Shown here: positions 23,432 through 26,332 of the stretch, one piece after another
Numbering within the stretch: the first letter of the stretch is position 1
How the letters are laid out: every line of letters starts with the position of its first letter
NCBI GenBank assembly: GCA_002293525.1
Contig: DBDJ01000033.1
Span: 1-26,332 of the forward strand
DNA: 26,332 nt
Direction of reading: 5' to 3'
Source of the DNA: Lachnospiraceae bacterium UBA935
GTDB lineage: Bacteria > Bacillota > Clostridia > Lachnospirales > Lachnospiraceae
Translations under genes and position numbers: made by a program
Notes under the pieces: generated by a model
What the model was told of the DNA's origin: nothing
What the model saw: only the letters and a program-made list of their open reading frames with translations
The model's database searches: none

Positions 23432-25990
23432 ATGAAAATCACTCATTTAAGCGTCAATCAATTACGGAACCCGCTTGGGTATGATTTTTCTTATATCGCT
23501 CTTTCCTGGCGGGTGGAAGAGTCAAAGGGCACTTATAGCACCGCGGTCAGAATCACGGTTTCCGAGCGGGAGGATATGGCGGCAGCGATATATGATTCCG
23601 GCAGTCTTACCGATTATCGGGAGTGCCGTTACCATCTACCCATCATACCCAAGGACAGGACCCGTTATTATTGGCGGATATGGATCCGGGACAATGCCGG
23701 CGGCGAGGTGCTAAGTGATGTGTCATGGTTCGAGACCGGAAAAGGGAAGGAAGGCTGGAAGGGCAGCTGGATCGCGGCGGCCAGAGAAGAAAAGCGGATG
23801 CCCATTTTATATAAAGACTTTACGGCTGGCCAGGAAGTTGCCAAAGCCCGTCTTTATATCTATGGGGCCGGATTATATGAAGCCTATTTGAACCAAGAGA
23901 AAATCGGAACAGAGTACCTGCAGCCGGGATATCATTCTTATGATCTGATGATGGAGTACCAGACTTATGATGTGACGGATTACATCCGGTCCGGAGCCAA
24001 CCGGCTGTCGGTTTTATTGGGAGAAGGGTGGTATAAAGGGAGGTTCGGTTTTGACGATGACTACAGGAACCTCTACGGAAACCGTAAGAAATGCCTCGCT
24101 GAGCGGATTCTTACCGATGCGGACGGCAGCGAGGAATGGCTGGTCACAGACGGCACATGGCAAGGGGTACAGAGTCCGGTGGGTGAGAACGGGATCTACG
24201 ACGGAGAATGGATTGACGATACGGCTGCCTGTGAGCCGCTGGTGGTGGAAGAGCTTACGGACAGCAAAGAGCTGCTGACCGAAAGAAGCAATCCGCCGGT
24301 CGTCAAGGTGAAAAGCTTTTCGGCAGTCTCGGAGATTCAGCATCAGGACGGCTATCTGCTGCTTGATTTCGGGGAAAGTATCACCGGCTGGGTGGAGTGG
24401 GAAGGACAACTGGAACCTGGCCAGATAATCCGGCTTTCCTATGGCGAGGTCTTACAGGACAAGGCTTTTTATAATGACAATCTCAGAACGGCAAAAGCGG
24501 AATTTGGTTATACTTCCGATGGCAGCCACAAGACAGTCAGGCCGCATTTTACCTATTACGGCTTTCGGTATGTAAAGGTGGAGGGTTTAAAGGCCGATCA
24601 GAAACTTAGCTTCACCACTTACCGGATCATGTCTGACCTTGCCGCGACCGGTCAGATCTTTACGGCCCATGAGAAAATAAACCGCTTGATTGCCAATACG
24701 GTACGTTCCCAGCAAGGTAACTTTCTCGACATCCCTACCGACTGTCCCCAGCGGGATGAGCGGATGGGGTGGACGGGGGATGTGGCGATCTTTGCCGGAA
24801 CAGCATGTTTTCATATGGACAGTGCGGCCTTCTTTCGGCATTACATGAAAAGCCTTTATCAAGAGCAGCGTTTATTAAAGGGGGCAGTCCCTTTTTTTGT
24901 TCCAAAGCCGAAGATCAAGACAGATATAAGCGAAGCCGTCAATCCTTTTTATATAACCGCTGGAGCCTGTGCATGGGGAGATGTGGCCACGATACTGCCC
25001 TGGACCTTATATGAATACTACGGCGACCGGGAATTGCTTCGGGAGCAGTATCCGGCCATGTGTGAATGGACGAATTACATTACCGGGCGGGCACGGGAGA
25101 ACGCCGTTCCTTATTTATGGCAGAATGACCGGCAATTGGGCGACTGGCTAGCCTTGGATAACGGAGATCTACGCAATCCGATCGGAAAAACGGATGTGCA
25201 GTTATTGGCATCGGCCTTTTATTATCAGTCCGCCCGCTGCTGTTATCAAGCCGCTGATGTGTTACAGGATGGCCGCCGAGAAGAATTCATGACCCTGACA
25301 GGGAATATCAAACAGGAGTTTCTTTCCTTTTACTTTGATGACAACCAGGAACTGCGGTCCGATCTGACCCAGACTGCCTGTGCCGTGCTGCTGACGCTAA
25401 AGCTGTATCCGGAAGGGGGCAAAGAGAAGCTGGCAGGGCATTTGCGGCAACTGCTGGAAGCGAACAAAGGTCATCTGAATACCGGCTTTATCGGAACCCC
25501 GGTGCTCTGTCCGGCTTTGTCGGAAAACGGTTTGAATGAGATGGCTTATGATTTGCTGCTCAACGAAGAATATCCCGGCTGGCTCCATGAAGTGAATCTC
25601 GGCGCCACCACGATCTGGGAGCGGTGGAATTCCCTGGATGAGGAGGGCGTGATCAGTAGCACCGGCATGAACAGCCTGAACCATTATGCCTACGGCAGCA
25701 TAGCCGAATGGATGTACCGGTATATGTGCGGTTTCCGCCCCGGCATGGGCAATGACATCAAGATGATCATCAAGCCCCAGCCGTCGCTGCAGCTTCAAGA
25801 GGTGACCGGCAACTGGGATTCCCCATATGGAAGATATGTCAGCGGCTGGTCCTATGACGCTGAAGTAGGACTCAGATATAAGATTGAAATACCTTTCAAT
25901 GCGAATGCCAAAGTGGTATTCCCGAACGGCAACATTAAATTCTTAGAAAGCGGCATCTATTATTTTAACGGTAACGGAGATTGCGAATGA
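23432..25990 (+). CDS. Alpha-L-rhamnosidase (GH78)
   Basis: An 852-residue glycosidase that releases L-rhamnose from plant glycosides or polysaccharides. No signal peptide is seen, so it acts in the cytoplasm on imported substrates. The N-terminal part has the fibronectin-like and beta-sandwich domains of the family (IYGAGLYEAYLNQEKIGTEY, LLGEGWYKGRFGF). The catalytic (alpha/alpha)6 barrel carries the GH78 signature DCPQRDERMGWTGD at 437-450, with acidic catalytic residues, and later TTIWERWNSL near 725 and NSLNHYAYGSI. I chose ATG 23432 because GGAG is 5 bases upstream; the earlier frame start lacks a site. It overlaps the next gene by 4 bases. It probably shares an operon with the transporter. 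Confidence 0.93.
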   Translation: MKITHLSVNQLRNPLGYDFSYIALSWRVEESKGTYSTAVRITVSEREDMAAAIYDSGSLTDYRECRYHLPIIPKDRTRYYWRIWIRDNAGGEVLSDVSWFETGKGKEGWKGSWIAAAREEKRMPILYKDFTAGQEVAKARLYIYGAGLYEAYLNQEKIGTEYLQPGYHSYDLMMEYQTYDVTDYIRSGANRLSVLLGEGWYKGRFGFDDDYRNLYGNRKKCLAERILTDADGSEEWLVTDGTWQGVQSPVGENGIYDGEWIDDTAACEPLVVEELTDSKELLTERSNPPVVKVKSFSAVSEIQHQDGYLLLDFGESITGWVEWEGQLEPGQIIRLSYGEVLQDKAFYNDNLRTAKAEFGYTSDGSHKTVRPHFTYYGFRYVKVEGLKADQKLSFTTYRIMSDLAATGQIFTAHEKINRLIANTVRSQQGNFLDIPTDCPQRDERMGWTGDVAIFAGTACFHMDSAAFFRHYMKSLYQEQRLLKGAVPFFVPKPKIKTDISEAVNPFYITAGACAWGDVATILPWTLYEYYGDRELLREQYPAMCEWTNYITGRARENAVPYLWQNDRQLGDWLALDNGDLRNPIGKTDVQLLASAFYYQSARCCYQAADVLQDGRREEFMTLTGNIKQEFLSFYFDDNQELRSDLTQTACAVLLTLKLYPEGGKEKLAGHLRQLLEANKGHLNTGFIGTPVLCPALSENGLNEMAYDLLLNEEYPGWLHEVNLGATTIWERWNSLDEEGVISSTGMNSLNHYAYGSIAEWMYRYMCGFRPGMGNDIKMIIKPQPSLQLQEVTGNWDSPYGRYVSGWSYDAEVGLRYKIEIPFNANAKVVFPNGNIKFLESGIYYFNGNGDCE

Positions 25991-26332
25991 AAATTGCGGT
26001 TTTGGTAGGCGGCATTGCCTATGAAGTACAGAGACGTTTTTTGGAAGGGATCATGGATTATGCTCAAGATAAAGAGGTAGGAATCTTCGTGTTTACCTGT
26101 AACGGAGATCTTTATAAGCAGTCAGACTATGGGATCGGGCAATTTAATATTTATCATTTGCCGGATCTCAAAAGCTACGACGGTATTATCTACTCCAAAT
26201 ATACCATTCAAAACGAGGAAATGGGCGCGGAGCTGACGGAAATCATCAAACAATCCGGAATTCCAGCTATCAGCATGGAAGCGGAAATAGAAGGGATGGC
26301 CAGGTTTTACTGTTTTTATATATGGCATTTTA
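25987..26332 (+). CDS. LacI/periplasmic-binding-fold sensor protein, start only
   Basis: The first 115 residues of a gene that continues beyond the window. It begins MKIAVLVGGIAYEVQRRFLE and continues GIMDYAQDKEVGIFVFTCN, with SYDGIIYSKYTI later. This is the first lobe of a type 1 periplasmic-binding fold, but it lacks the helix-turn-helix that opens a true LacI repressor. Such starts occur in Clostridial sensor proteins that carry an output domain (GGDEF or HTH) downstream. ATG overlaps the rhamnosidase stop. The last 12 residues before the edge look unlike the family (FYCFYIWHF). Confidence 0.65.
   Translation, partial: MKIAVLVGGIAYEVQRRFLEGIMDYAQDKEVGIFVFTCNGDLYKQSDYGIGQFNIYHLPDLKSYDGIIYSKYTIQNEEMGAELTEIIKQSGIPAISMEAEIEGMARFYCFYIWHF

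Noticed and set aside
1..26332. tRNA, rRNA or CRISPR arrays
   Set aside because: I saw no cloverleaf, ribosomal or direct-repeat/spacer pattern in the intergenic stretches.

Overview
The window looks like the chromosome of a low-to-mid GC Firmicute, most likely a Lachnospiraceae-type Clostridium. The evidence is strong AGGAGG-type ribosome sites with some GTG starts, eukaryotic-like Ser/Thr kinases, a GH78 rhamnosidase beside an RbsA/RbsC-type sugar transporter, and scraps of Firmicute mobile elements. The assignment is inference from gene content only.

Left edge (12-1653): an intact XerC/D-like tyrosine recombinase on the minus strand, then about 700 bp without an intact gene. That stretch holds AT-rich repeats, a remnant of a PIN-domain toxin and a rho-independent terminator.

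Central plus-strand block (1654-12461): a 1337-residue kinase-TPR-WD40 protein, a 350-bp leader with an inverted-repeat-bounded element, and then a tightly packed operon. The operon encodes a PqqD-like peptide-recognition protein, a radical SAM/SPASM enzyme, a small protein ending in eleven C-[S/T]-C pairs (nine on a strict six-residue repeat), a TPR lipoprotein, a B12-binding-type radical SAM enzyme and two U32-family proteins resembling the UbiU/UbiV pair. I read this as a ribosomal peptide (RiPP-like) maturation locus built around a 22-cysteine substrate. I cannot match the full combination to any described class. It is the strongest candidate here for an undescribed system.

Convergent minus-strand block (18364-12532): an HTH regulator, a 52-residue membrane protein, a zinc-ribbon/TPR/beta-propeller membrane protein, a TPR lipoprotein and a membrane kinase with a leucine-rich-repeat outer domain. 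It meets the first block at a shared bidirectional terminator. Both blocks encode an Hanks-type kinase and a TPR lipoprotein, so they may form one signalling or display system. That link is inference.

Decay zone (18404-21460): remnants of a PD-(D/E)XK protein, an AbiEii-type nucleotidyltransferase toxin, a second integrase, a chimera of a B12-radical-SAM fragment with a mobile-element protein, and a truncated AraC regulator, plus one intact AT-rich gene of unknown function. An intact integrase at one end and an integrase stump at the other suggest that 1-20900 is a genomic island or a stack of insertions.

Right end (21463-26332): a truncated sugar ABC ATPase, its permease, an alpha-L-rhamnosidase, and the start of a protein with a LacI-type ligand-binding fold. 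Together these form a rhamnoside-use operon whose 5' end was cut by a rearrangement.
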